Notes: generated from the letters alone by a model not told the origin. A stretch of 64,000 nt of DNA from a bacterium (GCA_021784555.1 JAJYHY010000002.1:17604-81603); one strand, 5' to 3'; positions 17,082-24,629 are shown, numbered from the stretch's first letter. Numbers and translations: made by a program.

Positions 17082-17252
17082 ATGTTTGGATGGGCTGTAG
17101 TATTCTTTATAATCGCCATCATCGCCGCCATTTTTGGTTTTGGCGGCATCGCAGGCGCCGCAGCGAGTATCGCGGTGATCCTGTTTTGGGTGGCGTTGGC
17201 GCTATTCGTCCTCTCGCTGCTGGTGAGCATGTTCAGCGGCCGGAGGCCATAA
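17082..17252 (+). CDS. DUF1328 (YtjA-like) small membrane protein, 56 aa
   Basis: Too short for the ORF track. From ATG 17082 it reads [21 protein letters not shown], then [20 protein letters not shown] and [15 protein letters not shown]. This matches the DUF1328/YtjA family of 50-60 residue proteins with two membrane segments and a Gly-rich loop. Function is unknown, though family members are often stress-induced. The longer track ORF in another frame (17048-17299) is a shadow. Confidence 0.85.
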   Translation: MFGWAVVFFIIAIIAAIFGFGGIAGAAASIAVILFWVALALFVLSLLVSMFSGRRP

Positions 17253-17289
17253 TTGGCCACCGTCGAACTTTCACGCCAGGAGGGCCTGT

Positions 17290-17337
17290 AGAGTCCTAGA
17301 AGTTCAAAACACGTTGCAGACAGGTCAAGTTTTTGGG
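17290..17337. repeat. Family E repeat, copy 2
   Basis: TTCAAAACACGTTGCAGACA then GGTCAAGTTTTT, closely matching 8498-8545 (TTCAAGACATGTTGCAGAAA then GGTCAAGTTTT). Both follow GAGTCCT. Dispersed element, no ORF. Confidence 0.6.
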
Positions 17338-17339
17338 AA

Positions 17340-17393
17340 GACACGAATTTCACGAATTGACGCGAATTCGTGGTAATTCGTGCAATTCGTGTC
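17340..17393. repeat. Family F inverted repeat (CACGAATT words)
   Basis: GACACGAATTTCACGAATT and AATTCGTGCAATTCGTGTC form a long imperfect stem around GACGCGAATTCGTGGT. It lies just 3' of the tRNA-Ala gene (minus strand), so it could serve as its terminator. Confidence 0.6.
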
Positions 17394-17439
17394 AAAGCGG
17401 GTCTGAGGCTGCCCTCGCTAGATCGTTCAGCGGCCTTTT

Positions 17440-17515
17440 TGGTGGAGCCGAGGCGATTCGAACGCCCGACCTTCTCGTTGCGAACGAGACGCTCTGCCAA
17501 CTGAGCTACGACCCC
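17440..17515 (-). tRNA. tRNA-Ala (anticodon CGC)
   Basis: On the minus strand the 76-nt sequence begins GGGGTCGTAGCTCAGTTGGC and ends GGCTCCACCA. The acceptor stem GGGGTCG pairs with CGGCTCC, allowing wobble pairs. The anticodon stem TCTCG/CGAGA holds the loop TTCGCAA, giving anticodon CGC for alanine codon GCG. The T-arm is GGGCG TTCGAAT CGCCT. CCA is encoded. An integrase gene lies on its 5' side. Confidence 0.93.
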
Positions 17516-17605
17516 AACCACTTCACAGCCAAGCACTTACAACCGCCTGATCGGACTGAAAATTTTCCCTTTCACGACCCCCTTTCACGACGTATCTTCT
17601 GGTGC

Positions 17606-18667
17606 ATGAAAGAGACGCACGCACGCAACGGCGAATTTGGCCGCGTGGCTGAAAATCTGTTCCGATATTCTTCAAGCGGGGTTTACTATGCCCGCTTCCA
17701 GGCAAATGGCAAGGACATTTGTCGGAGTTTGCGCACAACAGATCGCGCCTTGGCCAAACGGCGGCTTGCCGATGAGATGGAGAAGGCTTCGAAGGTTGAC
17801 CCCAACATGGGAAAGCTGTCGCTCAGCGAGTTGCTTCGGCTTTACGATGAACATCTCGCGCAGTGCGCGCCAAAAACGGTGGCGACGCGGCGCTCGATCG
17901 CGAGATGTTTCAAGGAAACCTGGCGGCATGGACTGGAGCTTGCGGTTCAACAAATCAATGCCGGCCAACTCGAGCTCTGGCTCGCCGGCAAGAAGCGGGA
18001 GGTCAAGACCGCGACCTTCAACGAATACGCGAGGTTCCTTCGCCAGTTGTTCAACCTTGCGCTGAAGCTGCGCGCGATCGCCGCTTCCCCGGCCGCCGAC
18101 CTCCACGGAATTCGCGTCGAAAGCCCGATTCGCGCGACCCCCACCTGGGAGCAATTCCATCAGATCGTGAAGGACATCCGGGATCTAAAGCTGAACCGTG
18201 ATGCCGAGGACACCGCCGACCTCGTGGAGTTCATGGGGTTAGCAGGCGTCGGAACGGCAGAATGCGCCAACCTCCGAGGAGAGCACATCGATCTGGCGAA
18301 GAAGCGAATTAACCTCTACCGCGCAAAGACCGACACCGGCTACTCAATTCCGATATTTCCGCAGCTCTTGCCCTTCCTGCAGAAACTGGAGGCCAACGGG
18401 CGTATCCGCCTGGGGCAGACTGTCTTTGCGGTGAAGGATCCAAAGAAATCGTTGGCGGCGGCCTGCAAACGGCTGAACATGGCACACTTTTCGCCGCGCT
18501 CCCTACGTCGCTGTTTCATCACCCGCGCCATCGAGATGGGGATCGATTTCAAAACGATCTCGGCGTGGCAGGGACACCGCGACGGTGGAGTTCTTATCGC
18601 CAAGACCTACGGCCACTTGCGCAGCGAGCACAGCGAAGCGATGGCGCAACGGTTGGTCGCCCAGTGA
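17606..18667 (+). CDS. Divergent tyrosine recombinase/integrase, 353 aa
   Basis: The N-terminal part is the SAM-like core-binding domain (LSLSELLRLYDEHLAQCAPK); the C-terminal part is the catalytic domain. The second catalytic Arg (SPRSLRRCF, Arg301), the GH of WQGHRDGG and the nucleophile Tyr (KTYGHL) are present. The first Arg, normally GLRxxE, is Gly216 (GVGTAEC), and the usual His of HxxR is Arg298. From memory, recombinases with this GxGxAE pattern and GHRDGG recur in Verrucomicrobiota, so the variation may be lineage-wide and not decay. The ATG at 17606 excludes the part of the track ORF that reads through the tRNA. It probably mobilised the island to its right. Confidence 0.8.
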   Translation: MKETHARNGEFGRVAENLFRYSSSGVYYARFQANGKDICRSLRTTDRALAKRRLADEMEKASKVDPNMGKLSLSELLRLYDEHLAQCAPKTVATRRSIARCFKETWRHGLELAVQQINAGQLELWLAGKKREVKTATFNEYARFLRQLFNLALKLRAIAASPAADLHGIRVESPIRATPTWEQFHQIVKDIRDLKLNRDAEDTADLVEFMGLAGVGTAECANLRGEHIDLAKKRINLYRAKTDTGYSIPIFPQLLPFLQKLEANGRIRLGQTVFAVKDPKKSLAAACKRLNMAHFSPRSLRRCFITRAIEMGIDFKTISAWQGHRDGGVLIAKTYGHLRSEHSEAMAQRLVAQ

Positions 18668-19184
18668 CCGCCTCACGCGCCGCCCCGGTGCCCGTTTGCC
18701 TCGAGCACCGGCGCTTTGGCGCGGATCGAGAAAGCGTCGCAGCCGACACCGTTCAGCACGCGGTCGGTACTACGCGTAATGGACCGTTGAGCTTTTGTCT
18801 TGTCCCATGCTAAGTGCTGAAAGGGGGCAGGCTGTCCCAAAGGCTTCATGCCTTCTAAGTCGAAACCGGTTTTTGGCTCCAAATGGTCTCAGCGAGGTAT
18901 CACCCAGACCCACAATAAGTTACGCCGCTTTTTGGGAGGCACTTTTCGGACCCATTTACCCCCCAAAAGGCCCCGAAAATGGGCAAGTAGTGTCAGATCG
19001 CAGCATCAGATCTGGCCGTTGTCGCTTATTCCACAATCCGGCTTTTTGTTGCCATGGCGTCAGGTCGTCAGGTTCCCGCCGTGAGAGACGACCGGTTGGC
19101 CTTTTGGAACCAGGATGCTGACCGCGCAACACTCAAGGTTTAGACTACCGGCAGGGCCGGAACCGCAGGGTCAACGAGGCGCTG
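18668..19184. other. Intergenic stretch downstream of integrase, no convincing gene
   Basis: About 500 bp with only short overlapping ORFs in several frames. There is no recognisable protein motif, RNA gene or clean repeat. It may hold the attachment site or decayed phage-like DNA. Confidence 0.4.
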
Positions 19185-19427
19185 GTGCAGAATGTGGAGA
19201 CGGCGCGTGCGGTGCTTACAACCGCACCGCAGGGCCAGGCAGTCGACGCGCAGTTCCTGAAGTGGCTGATGGGTCACCAGAAGGAGGCCGGCGACTTTAC
19301 GGCGGTTTCCGGGTTGGTGGATCAGCTCAACGATAATTCGGCGGGCAGGATGACGACGCGGGAGATTGCGGCGCGGGTGCAGCAGGCGCAGCAGGCCGGG
19401 ACCGCGAGGGCAACGGCGTCCGGGTAG
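19185..19427 (+). CDS. Small hypothetical protein, possibly a gene remnant, 80 aa
   Basis: GTG start at 19185; reads VQNVETARAVLTTAPQGQ, then a helical segment (QFLKWLMGHQKEAGDF) and a Gln/Ala-rich tail. The open frame extends upstream to 19122 (LDYRQGRNRRVNEALV) without a start codon, so this could be the 3' part of a larger lost gene. Unrecognised. A strong bidirectional terminator follows. Confidence 0.4.
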   Translation: MQNVETARAVLTTAPQGQAVDAQFLKWLMGHQKEAGDFTAVSGLVDQLNDNSAGRMTTREIAARVQQAQQAGTARATASG

Positions 19428-19459
19428 CGGGCGAACAGGCAAAAAGCCGCAGCAAAAAG

Positions 19460-19483
19460 CCGCGGCCCAGCAACGGGCCGCGG
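19460..19483. terminator. Bidirectional GC hairpin terminator
   Basis: CCGCGGCCC-AGCAAC-GGGCCGCGG is a 9-bp perfect stem with AAAA on the left and TTT on the right. It lies between the small plus-strand gene and the end of the minus-strand ATP-grasp gene and could stop both. Confidence 0.7.
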
Positions 19484-19503
19484 TTTAGTGGTGTTTGGGG
19501 GGG

Positions 19504-20592
19504 CTAGTGACGCGCGTGGTTCCGGTTCCTGCAGAAGCGCCTGAAGTCCTCGTTGCTGAGGGAGGCGCTCAGGAACTCGATGTCTTTTGCGGTCAGCTCT
19601 GCCGGTGGATGTGCGGGCGGGTTAGTGTGTGACATCAGCTCGTCTGCGATGGCCTTGGCGATTGGGAGGCCCGTGAGGTTCTCCACCCAGGCGAATTGGC
19701 CGTTTGCGTTAGCCTCAAGGAAGACCGGCTCTCCTTTAAGGGGAACGATGAAGTCGAAGCAGGCGAAATTCAGGTTGAACTCGCGCATGTAGTCATGGAT
19801 GCGGCTGTGAAGATTCGGAGCTTCCGTGGCCGTGTGAGTGAGATTTTGGGTGTCGAACCTGTAGTCGTCGGCGGTGAGGTCTCCGGGGCGCGCCTGGATG
19901 CGGCACGTGAATATTCTGTCGCCGACGCAGGTCACCCGCAGCTCGCATGCCTTGGGGATGAATGGCTGGAAGGTTGTCGACAGGTTGGCGATCTTGTCTT
20001 TCACGGCCAGAAGTTCGGCACGGGTGACGCGACGTGTAAACAGGCCGTAGCTGGTCTGCGTGCCCGTGCCCTGGGCGGCCGACAAGGCGCCGAGGCTCTT
20101 TATGGCGAGGTCGCAATTGCTCTTTGCGGCGAACCGAAGGGCGGCGTCCGGGCTGTTTGTCACGAGAGTCTCCGGTACGCGGAAGCCAACCTTGGCAGCG
20201 ACCTTGAGCTGAAGCATCTTGCGGTGAGCGATTCTGGCGTGGAAGGGGTTGTTGATCCAAGGGACGTGGGGAAGGAGGGCGTATAGGTTATCGAGAATCT
20301 CCCGGAACTCGGATTGGACGTAGTCGAGTGAGCCGGCATCGAGTTGGAAATGGCCGACTTGTGGCGTTTCCGGTTTGCGGTACCAGACCGCCTGCACATC
20401 CTGAAGGTTGAACTTCCGTCCGCTGTCCTTGATGTGCAGGGAGCCTGTGCCGAGAGCCGGCTCAATCGTGAGGTCAAGGTTCTGGGCGATGTCTTCGGTG
20501 TTGAGGCGAACCCAGGGCGCTCCGGCTGCGTCCAAGTGGCGGGTCACGGCCCCGATGTGGCCGTCCGGCTTGCTGGTGATAATGAGAATCAT
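19504..20592 (-). CDS. MvdC/MvdD-like ATP-grasp ligase (graspetide RiPP maturase), 362 aa
   Basis: ATP-grasp enzymes of this group form ester or amide cross-links between Ser/Thr/Lys and Asp/Glu side chains of a precursor peptide (microviridins and other graspetides). Family marks are the N-terminal MILIITSKPDGHIGAVTRHL, the VWYRKPE motif near residue 90, NNPFHARIAHRKMLQLKVAA, the KSLGAL nucleotide-loop region, the core CFDFIVPLKGEPVFLEANAN and NGQFAWVENLTGLPIAKAI. These match peptide maturases better than RimK or D-Ala ligases. A small gene with a precursor-like peptide lies 70 bp upstream on the same strand, separated by a hairpin. The C-terminal 40 residues are not conserved by eye. Confidence 0.85.
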   Translation of the reverse strand: MILIITSKPDGHIGAVTRHLDAAGAPWVRLNTEDIAQNLDLTIEPALGTGSLHIKDSGRKFNLQDVQAVWYRKPETPQVGHFQLDAGSLDYVQSEFREILDNLYALLPHVPWINNPFHARIAHRKMLQLKVAAKVGFRVPETLVTNSPDAALRFAAKSNCDLAIKSLGALSAAQGTGTQTSYGLFTRRVTRAELLAVKDKIANLSTTFQPFIPKACELRVTCVGDRIFTCRIQARPGDLTADDYRFDTQNLTHTATEAPNLHSRIHDYMREFNLNFACFDFIVPLKGEPVFLEANANGQFAWVENLTGLPIAKAIADELMSHTNPPAHPPAELTAKDIEFLSASLSNEDFRRFCRNRNHARH

Positions 20593-20605
20593 ATGTTGAT
20601 GTTAC

Positions 20606-20635
20606 GGCCCGCCGCAGGCTGTCCCACGGCGGGCC
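20606..20635. promoter_or_regulatory. Hairpin between RiPP precursor and maturase
   Basis: GGCCCGCCG and CGGCGGGCC form a perfect 9-bp stem around a 12-nt loop. It sits between the precursor stop and the maturase start and is not followed by a T-run in the direction of transcription. A partial terminator or processing site giving more precursor than enzyme is plausible. Confidence 0.55.
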
Positions 20636-20662
20636 ACTTGGTTAGCAGTCAGTCCCGGTCAA

Positions 20663-20890
20663 CTAGTCGTCTTTCTTCGTGTCGGTGCGCGATTTGCTGA
20701 TGATCCCGCCGACGGATTCCTCGTACTGGCAGGTGCTGTACCCGCGGGAGGACGCGAATCTCGTCAGTTGGGACACCGGATCGTAGGCGAATGCCGCCTC
20801 GCGATCGGAGTCTTGGATGGTGATGTGATAGGGCAGTGCCGCCATGAGCGGGACCAGCCCTCCGGTTTCCATTTGCTTTGTTACTTGCAT
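20663..20890 (-). CDS. Candidate graspetide precursor peptide, 75 aa
   Basis: Encoded immediately upstream of the ATP-grasp ligase, same strand. The leader part (METGGLVPLMAALPYHITIQ, DREAAFAYDPVSQLTRF) resembles the P-Y...YDP.Q pattern of putative ATP-grasp-modified RiPPs. The C-terminal 30 residues (GYSTCQYEESVGGIISKSR, TDTKKDD) are rich in Ser/Thr/Lys and Asp/Glu, which are donor and acceptor residues for ester or amide rings. No microviridin PFFARFL motif is present, so it would belong to another graspetide group. ATG 20890 or ATG 20872 (METGG) may be the start. The longer track ORF in another frame (20649-20939) is a shadow. Confidence 0.7.
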   Translation of the reverse strand: MQVTKQMETGGLVPLMAALPYHITIQDSDREAAFAYDPVSQLTRFASSRGYSTCQYEESVGGIISKSRTDTKKDD

Positions 20891-21058
20891 TGTTTTTATG
20901 TTTCGATTTACTGCTTTGTCCGGCGGTCGTTGTTCTCACCCCGAGAACCTGATCCGCCGAACTACGTTAAAATTGCGGTGGGCTGATTTGTTGGTCAGGA
21001 TGGCAACATCCGGCAAGAGACGGCAGGAAGCGACACGAAACGACAGGAGCGGAAATCG
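20891..21058. promoter_or_regulatory. Divergent promoter region between RiPP operon and repeat-protein operon
   Basis: 168 bp between two divergent genes. It contains an AT-rich part next to the precursor (TTTTTATGTTTCGATTTA), a small dyad TTCTC-ACCCC-GAGAA, and an AGGAG ribosome binding site 9-13 bp before ATG 21059. Promoter elements are not assigned precisely. Confidence 0.4.
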
Positions 21059-22561
21059 ATGGCACGGCGGACGAAGTCTGTGGGGAAGCGGCGGGGCAAG
21101 CGGTCTCCGGGTAGAAAGCTTGTACCGGAGGAGGTGCTGTGGATTGAGGGCCAAATTGCCAAGAGGGGGTGGAACAAGACCGAGTTTTACGCTGCCTATG
21201 AGACTGCTAACAAAGGCAAGCCGCTGCCGCGTGACCCCAAGCGCCAACTTCAACGGATTTTCCAGGAGAAGGACCCCACGCCCTTGACGCCGCTGGTCCA
21301 GGCGAACCTCGCAGCGACGCTGAGCATGACGTTTGAGGACTTCGATGCGGGACTGAGGGGCTGTTTGGCTGTGCGAGGCGGTCGTCGGAAGGGAGCGGTG
21401 CCGGACCAGGGCAGCAGGATAATTGGTGCGGAGACAGCCGGAGCAAACGCCAGTGTGATCGAGCGTTTTCAGGAATCCGCGCAGAGATTCGATGAACAAC
21501 TTCTGGCCGACTATTTGACAGGCGTGGGGTTTGCGGAGTGGATGGGCAATAGAGACGATTGGGAGAAGACTGTTCGGCAAGGTAGAGAGTGGCTGGAAGC
21601 GCATCCTGAGGACCTCTACTGTCGTGGAATGTTCCTTTGGTCCATTTTGAACAAGGGTAACCCGAGCGAGATGGTTGGTATCCTCAAAGAGACCGGGCGG
21701 TGGCTGGCTTCTGCTCTACCGCCCGCTGCGGGTTCTGCTGGCCATTACGATTCGGGAGATTGGCAGCGGATGCTTGAAGAGAGGATCTCGCAGCTCAGCA
21801 GCGGGAGCGTCGAGCACCCTAGCTTCGTGCGTTGGCATTTGGAGGATACGCTCGCAAGGGCTGCTCTGCTTCGGTGCCTGAGATTCCAGGAAGGGCGTTC
21901 ACAGCTTCAGAGCGAGTTCACGAAGCTGGGCGGCGATGTGGAGAAGCAGATGCCGATTAGGGCACTGTTCGGCTCGACCAAACCGGGGGAAGTGGATTCC
22001 TGGGTGGCCGCAGCGGTGGCGCAGGCGGATCGGTGGGCTGGTTTCGAGCAGGAAAGCGGCTTAGCACGGTTGTGCCTGATTTGGTTTACTGGACAACAGG
22101 GCCAGGTCGACAGGATGCAGTTTGTAATCGAGCAGTCGCGCCGGTGGCTTGAGCGGAACCCGAGGCATACCTTTGTGCGATGGGCGACGCTCTGGCTGGC
22201 TGGGCTCTGTCCGGAGTGCGAGGCGACTACGCAGCTCATCGAAGAATCGGCGTTGTGGCTGGCGGGGGATGCGCCCGACGACGAGCGGTTGGCGCGGATG
22301 GGATTCTTGTGGCTGGTGGGAGCGAAAGGAACCGCCGAGCAGGTGCGACAAGGGGCCGCGCAAACTGCGAGGTGGCTAAAAGCGCACCCAGCGGATGATT
22401 TCATCCGCGTCGTGTACCTTCTGTTTCTCATCCGACGGAGGGCGGCGCCTGAAGAGCGAAAGAGGGTGATTGGAGAAACGCGCAGGTGGCTGCGGCAGCA
22501 CGGTGATGCTTATGGAATCACGGGGCTGGCCTTGCGCCTCTGTGAATGTGCGCGCAGCTGA
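21059..22561 (+). CDS. WLxxHP-repeat (TPR-like) protein with basic HTH-like N-terminus, 500 aa
   Basis: The first 30 residues are very basic (MARRTKSVGKRRGKRSPGRK). Residues 30-100 (VLWIEGQIAKRGWNKTEFYA, RQLQRIFQEKDP) resemble a small HTH-like domain. From about residue 165 the protein consists of recurring helical units with a core W-L-x-x-(H/N)-P-x-(D/H)-x-(F/L)-x-R, for example REWLEAHPEDLYCRGMFLW, RRWLERNPRHTFVRWATLW and ARWLKAHPADDFIRVVYLL. Such units form a superhelix like TPRs and are known from sensor ends of some NTPase-based bacterial immunity proteins. No ATPase or catalytic domain is present. It is followed 18 bp later by a membrane protein. Role unknown. Confidence 0.65.
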   Translation: MARRTKSVGKRRGKRSPGRKLVPEEVLWIEGQIAKRGWNKTEFYAAYETANKGKPLPRDPKRQLQRIFQEKDPTPLTPLVQANLAATLSMTFEDFDAGLRGCLAVRGGRRKGAVPDQGSRIIGAETAGANASVIERFQESAQRFDEQLLADYLTGVGFAEWMGNRDDWEKTVRQGREWLEAHPEDLYCRGMFLWSILNKGNPSEMVGILKETGRWLASALPPAAGSAGHYDSGDWQRMLEERISQLSSGSVEHPSFVRWHLEDTLARAALLRCLRFQEGRSQLQSEFTKLGGDVEKQMPIRALFGSTKPGEVDSWVAAAVAQADRWAGFEQESGLARLCLIWFTGQQGQVDRMQFVIEQSRRWLERNPRHTFVRWATLWLAGLCPECEATTQLIEESALWLAGDAPDDERLARMGFLWLVGAKGTAEQVRQGAAQTARWLKAHPADDFIRVVYLLFLIRRRAAPEERKRVIGETRRWLRQHGDAYGITGLALRLCECARS

Positions 22562-22579
22562 TGACGCTCGCGTGGATGC

Positions 22580-23173
22580 ATGAAGTTTAGCTTCGTATCG
22601 TTTGCGGTGATAGTCTTGGCGGTCGTAGTGTCTGGGTTTGCATCTTTCGTGGACGGAACCCTCACCAGCAAGCGGGTGACCATGGGGTTCCTGAACCACG
22701 GCGGGATGTGGGGCGATCTTATCATCATGTCGACAGTCGCCGGATTCGTGGTCCCTCACCTTGTCAGGAGCCGAGTTGTCGTTCTTTCGGCGTTGTGCAT
22801 CGCAGTTGCGGTTACTGTGATTGCCCACCATCAGTGGGGGAGGTGGGACACGACCACTGGGCACATGTTTCCTGCGCACTCGGGGGGTAAATGGTACTTG
22901 GACATCAGTGTGGCTGGATGGCTGCATGTGCTTGTAATGACCGCGTTGCTGACCATCATGCTGGTCTATGCGGCATCCCCCTTGCCGGTCAGGGTCATCG
23001 TCGTTGTATCGGTCCTGGTCACGATGCATCTTTTCTTGGCCATGGTACAGCCGGGGTGGTTCTGCACAGGGCAACTGTGGACGTGGAGGAATTTCGGCCC
23101 GCCGCTGGTGGCATCGGGGATGGTTTGGGCCGTCGCTGTGTGGAAGATTCGACTGGCTGATGGGGGCTTCTAG
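22580..23173 (+). CDS. Polytopic membrane protein of unknown function, 197 aa
   Basis: Five or six membrane segments (FVSFAVIVLAVVVSGFASFV, VVLSALCIAVAVTVI, GWLHVLVMTALLTIMLVYAA, VIVVVSVLVTMHLFLAMV). Several His residues cluster near membrane edges (FLNHGGMWGD, AHHQWGRW, GHMFPAHSGGKWYLD), which could bind metal or heme; that is only suggestive. The 18-bp spacing after the WLxxHP-repeat gene implies one operon, so it may be its membrane partner. I recognise no family. Confidence 0.6.
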   Translation: MKFSFVSFAVIVLAVVVSGFASFVDGTLTSKRVTMGFLNHGGMWGDLIIMSTVAGFVVPHLVRSRVVVLSALCIAVAVTVIAHHQWGRWDTTTGHMFPAHSGGKWYLDISVAGWLHVLVMTALLTIMLVYAASPLPVRVIVVVSVLVTMHLFLAMVQPGWFCTGQLWTWRNFGPPLVASGMVWAVAVWKIRLADGGF

Positions 23174-23257
23174 AAGCGGAGAAGGTGCTGTCTCTGATGA
23201 ACTTCGGGCTCGCGGAGCTGGCACTGGACCCCGGTGTTTTCCAGTTGGGGTGGCGAG

Positions 23258-23700
23258 TCAGCGGCCGGTGAGGTCGTGGCTAGGGCGGGGGCGTGGAGTT
23301 CGACTACGGTCCATTGGCGGGGCCTTTGCGGAGGCGGTTGGGGATGAGGCGGTCGTGGCGTAAGCGGGTGCCAACGTGGAAAGCAGCGCCGTCAACGTAG
23401 ATGGCGAGGTAGGGGTGGGGGACCGCGACGTCGGTGTGGAGAGGGGTGGCGCGCCGTCGCCTGGGGCTACGGCCACTTGGGTTTGGGAGTTGAAGCCGTG
23501 TTGCTGGAACAGGCGGAGGAAGCGCAGTTCCAGGGGAGAGCCAACGCCAGCGGCAAATGCCTCCACCCAGGGGCGTGGGTTGTGGTGTCGCGCTGTTCGA
23601 GCGGAGCGGCGTCCGGTAGGTTTCGCGGATCGCGGTCTGCCTGCATTCTGCGACGCGAGAGCCCCAACCAGCGGAGTCGGAAAGGGACGAATAGCTCAGG
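23258..23700 (-). pseudogene. Frameshifted endonuclease-like gene (DUF559/Vsr-like)
   Basis: On the minus strand one frame reads WVEAFAAGVGSPLELRFLRL then FQQHGF. The next part, in a different frame, reads TDVAVPHPYLAIYVDGAAFH then VGTRLRHDRLIPNRLRKG. A third frame gives RQWTVVELHAPAL. Together these follow the order of PD-(D/E)XK nucleases of the DUF559/Vsr type (acidic YVDGAAFH, then a WxVVEL strand). Two frameshifts separate the parts, so the gene is broken. It lies downstream of two small minus-strand genes. Confidence 0.55.
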
Positions 23701-24112
23701 CCGTAGTTGTGCGCGGCGAGAGATCATCGGTTCCGTCGGAATTGCGAGGAGCGAAACGTGTCTGGAGTTTGGCGAGGAGGTCGTAAAGAGGTCGGTCGCT
23801 TTTGGTCGGGCCAGCCCACCAGGCGAGGACTTCGAGGGCGGCGTTCTTCAAGCAGTGGTCGAATCGGCGGAGTTCCAGGCCGCCATCGCCGACGAAACCG
23901 GTGGGATCGGGTTGCCCGGCGAGCCAGAAGAGGAAATTGCGCGCGGCCTGGCTCCCTCCGGTGTCTTCGCAGGCGGCGCGGTAAAGCAAATCCAACTCCT
24001 TTTCCGGCACGGGCGCCGGGGGCATCCTCAGCAGGCGCTTAAGCTCGGCAAGAACGGCGTCCCGTTCGGGTTTGGCTTGGCCGGCGGGAATGTCGAGGGA
24101 GATTCTGGTCAT
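23696..24112 (-). CDS. DUF7673-like protein, 138 aa
   Basis: The central part LDLLYRAACEDTGGSQAARN, then FLFWLAGQPDP and the closing YDLLAKLQTRFAP, resemble small proteins annotated DUF7673 in plasmids and mobile regions of proteobacteria (recalled, not searched). Mostly helical, soluble, no motif for activity. It is preceded on the same strand by another small plasmid-like gene and followed by the broken endonuclease, which suggests an imported block. Confidence 0.55.
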   Translation of the reverse strand: MTRISLDIPAGQAKPERDAVLAELKRLLRMPPAPVPEKELDLLYRAACEDTGGSQAARNFLFWLAGQPDPTGFVGDGGLELRRFDHCLKNAALEVLAWWAGPTKSDRPLYDLLAKLQTRFAPRNSDGTDDLSPRTTTA

Positions 24113-24277
24113 GGTAGTTGTCCTTTGCTCCCGATTTCGGTCCAGCTTTTCGGCTGCGTGCGAGGCTGAATCACATCAGGAGACCGGGAAAGAGATGAGG
24201 ATTGATTTTGGGGCTCAATTCCTCGAAAGCCGTGAACGGTAGTAAGAACCGCGAGGGGAACTGGCCGAGGGCATCGG

Positions 24278-24586
24278 TCAGCTCTGCGGGTCATCCTGTT
24301 TCTCGTGGGCCTGCTCGAAGATCCACGTGTGCGCTGTGTCTGCGACCTTGGCGACGAGGAGCAGATCGTCGCGGCCAAAGGAGGAAGTGGAAGCCCACTG
24401 GTCCTGCTCTTTGTCCTTGTAGAGTCGTGGGGCGCCGAAATAATCACAGTCATTGATGGTAGCCAAATCAAAGCGTACCCGGTTGGGGCTGGCGCCTGGA
24501 TATGGGAGGGAGCATGATGCCTCAGAACAGGAGAGTAGAGCTGCGATGGCCGGACCGTGCCGATTGGGGCGTCGAGGCGGGGCCAA
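24278..24586 (-). CDS. Small hypothetical protein, accessory-region type, 102 aa
   Basis: The conserved-looking part is VRFDLATINDCDYFGAPRLY, then DQWASTSSFGRDDLLLVAKV and AHTWIFEQAHEK. It resembles short proteins found beside DUF7673 genes. The first 40 residues of the ORF look unlike the rest, so the true start may be internal. Function unknown. The 165-bp spacing to the DUF7673-like gene on the same strand is compatible with co-transcription. Confidence 0.5.
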   Translation of the reverse strand: MAPPRRPNRHGPAIAALLSCSEASCSLPYPGASPNRVRFDLATINDCDYFGAPRLYKDKEQDQWASTSSFGRDDLLLVAKVADTAHTWIFEQAHEKQDDPQS

Positions 24587-24629
24587 GATTGAGAATTGCG
24601 GGTTGCCGATCCGGTTGGTTGAAGCGCGG

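Noticed and set aside
17333-17605. N-terminal extension of the integrase ORF
   Set aside because: Reads through a repeat and a tRNA gene; ATG 17606 is the plausible start.
18848-19084. 78-aa plus-strand ORF after the integrase
   Set aside because: Low-complexity basic text, several competing frames and no motif.
20649-20939. 96-aa minus-strand ORF overlapping the RiPP precursor
   Set aside because: Different frame from the 75-aa precursor, low-complexity, and without a leader/core layout.
23477-24169. 230-aa plus-strand ORF
   Set aside because: Runs antisense to the DUF7673-like gene and the broken nuclease, whose minus-strand readings are more protein-like.
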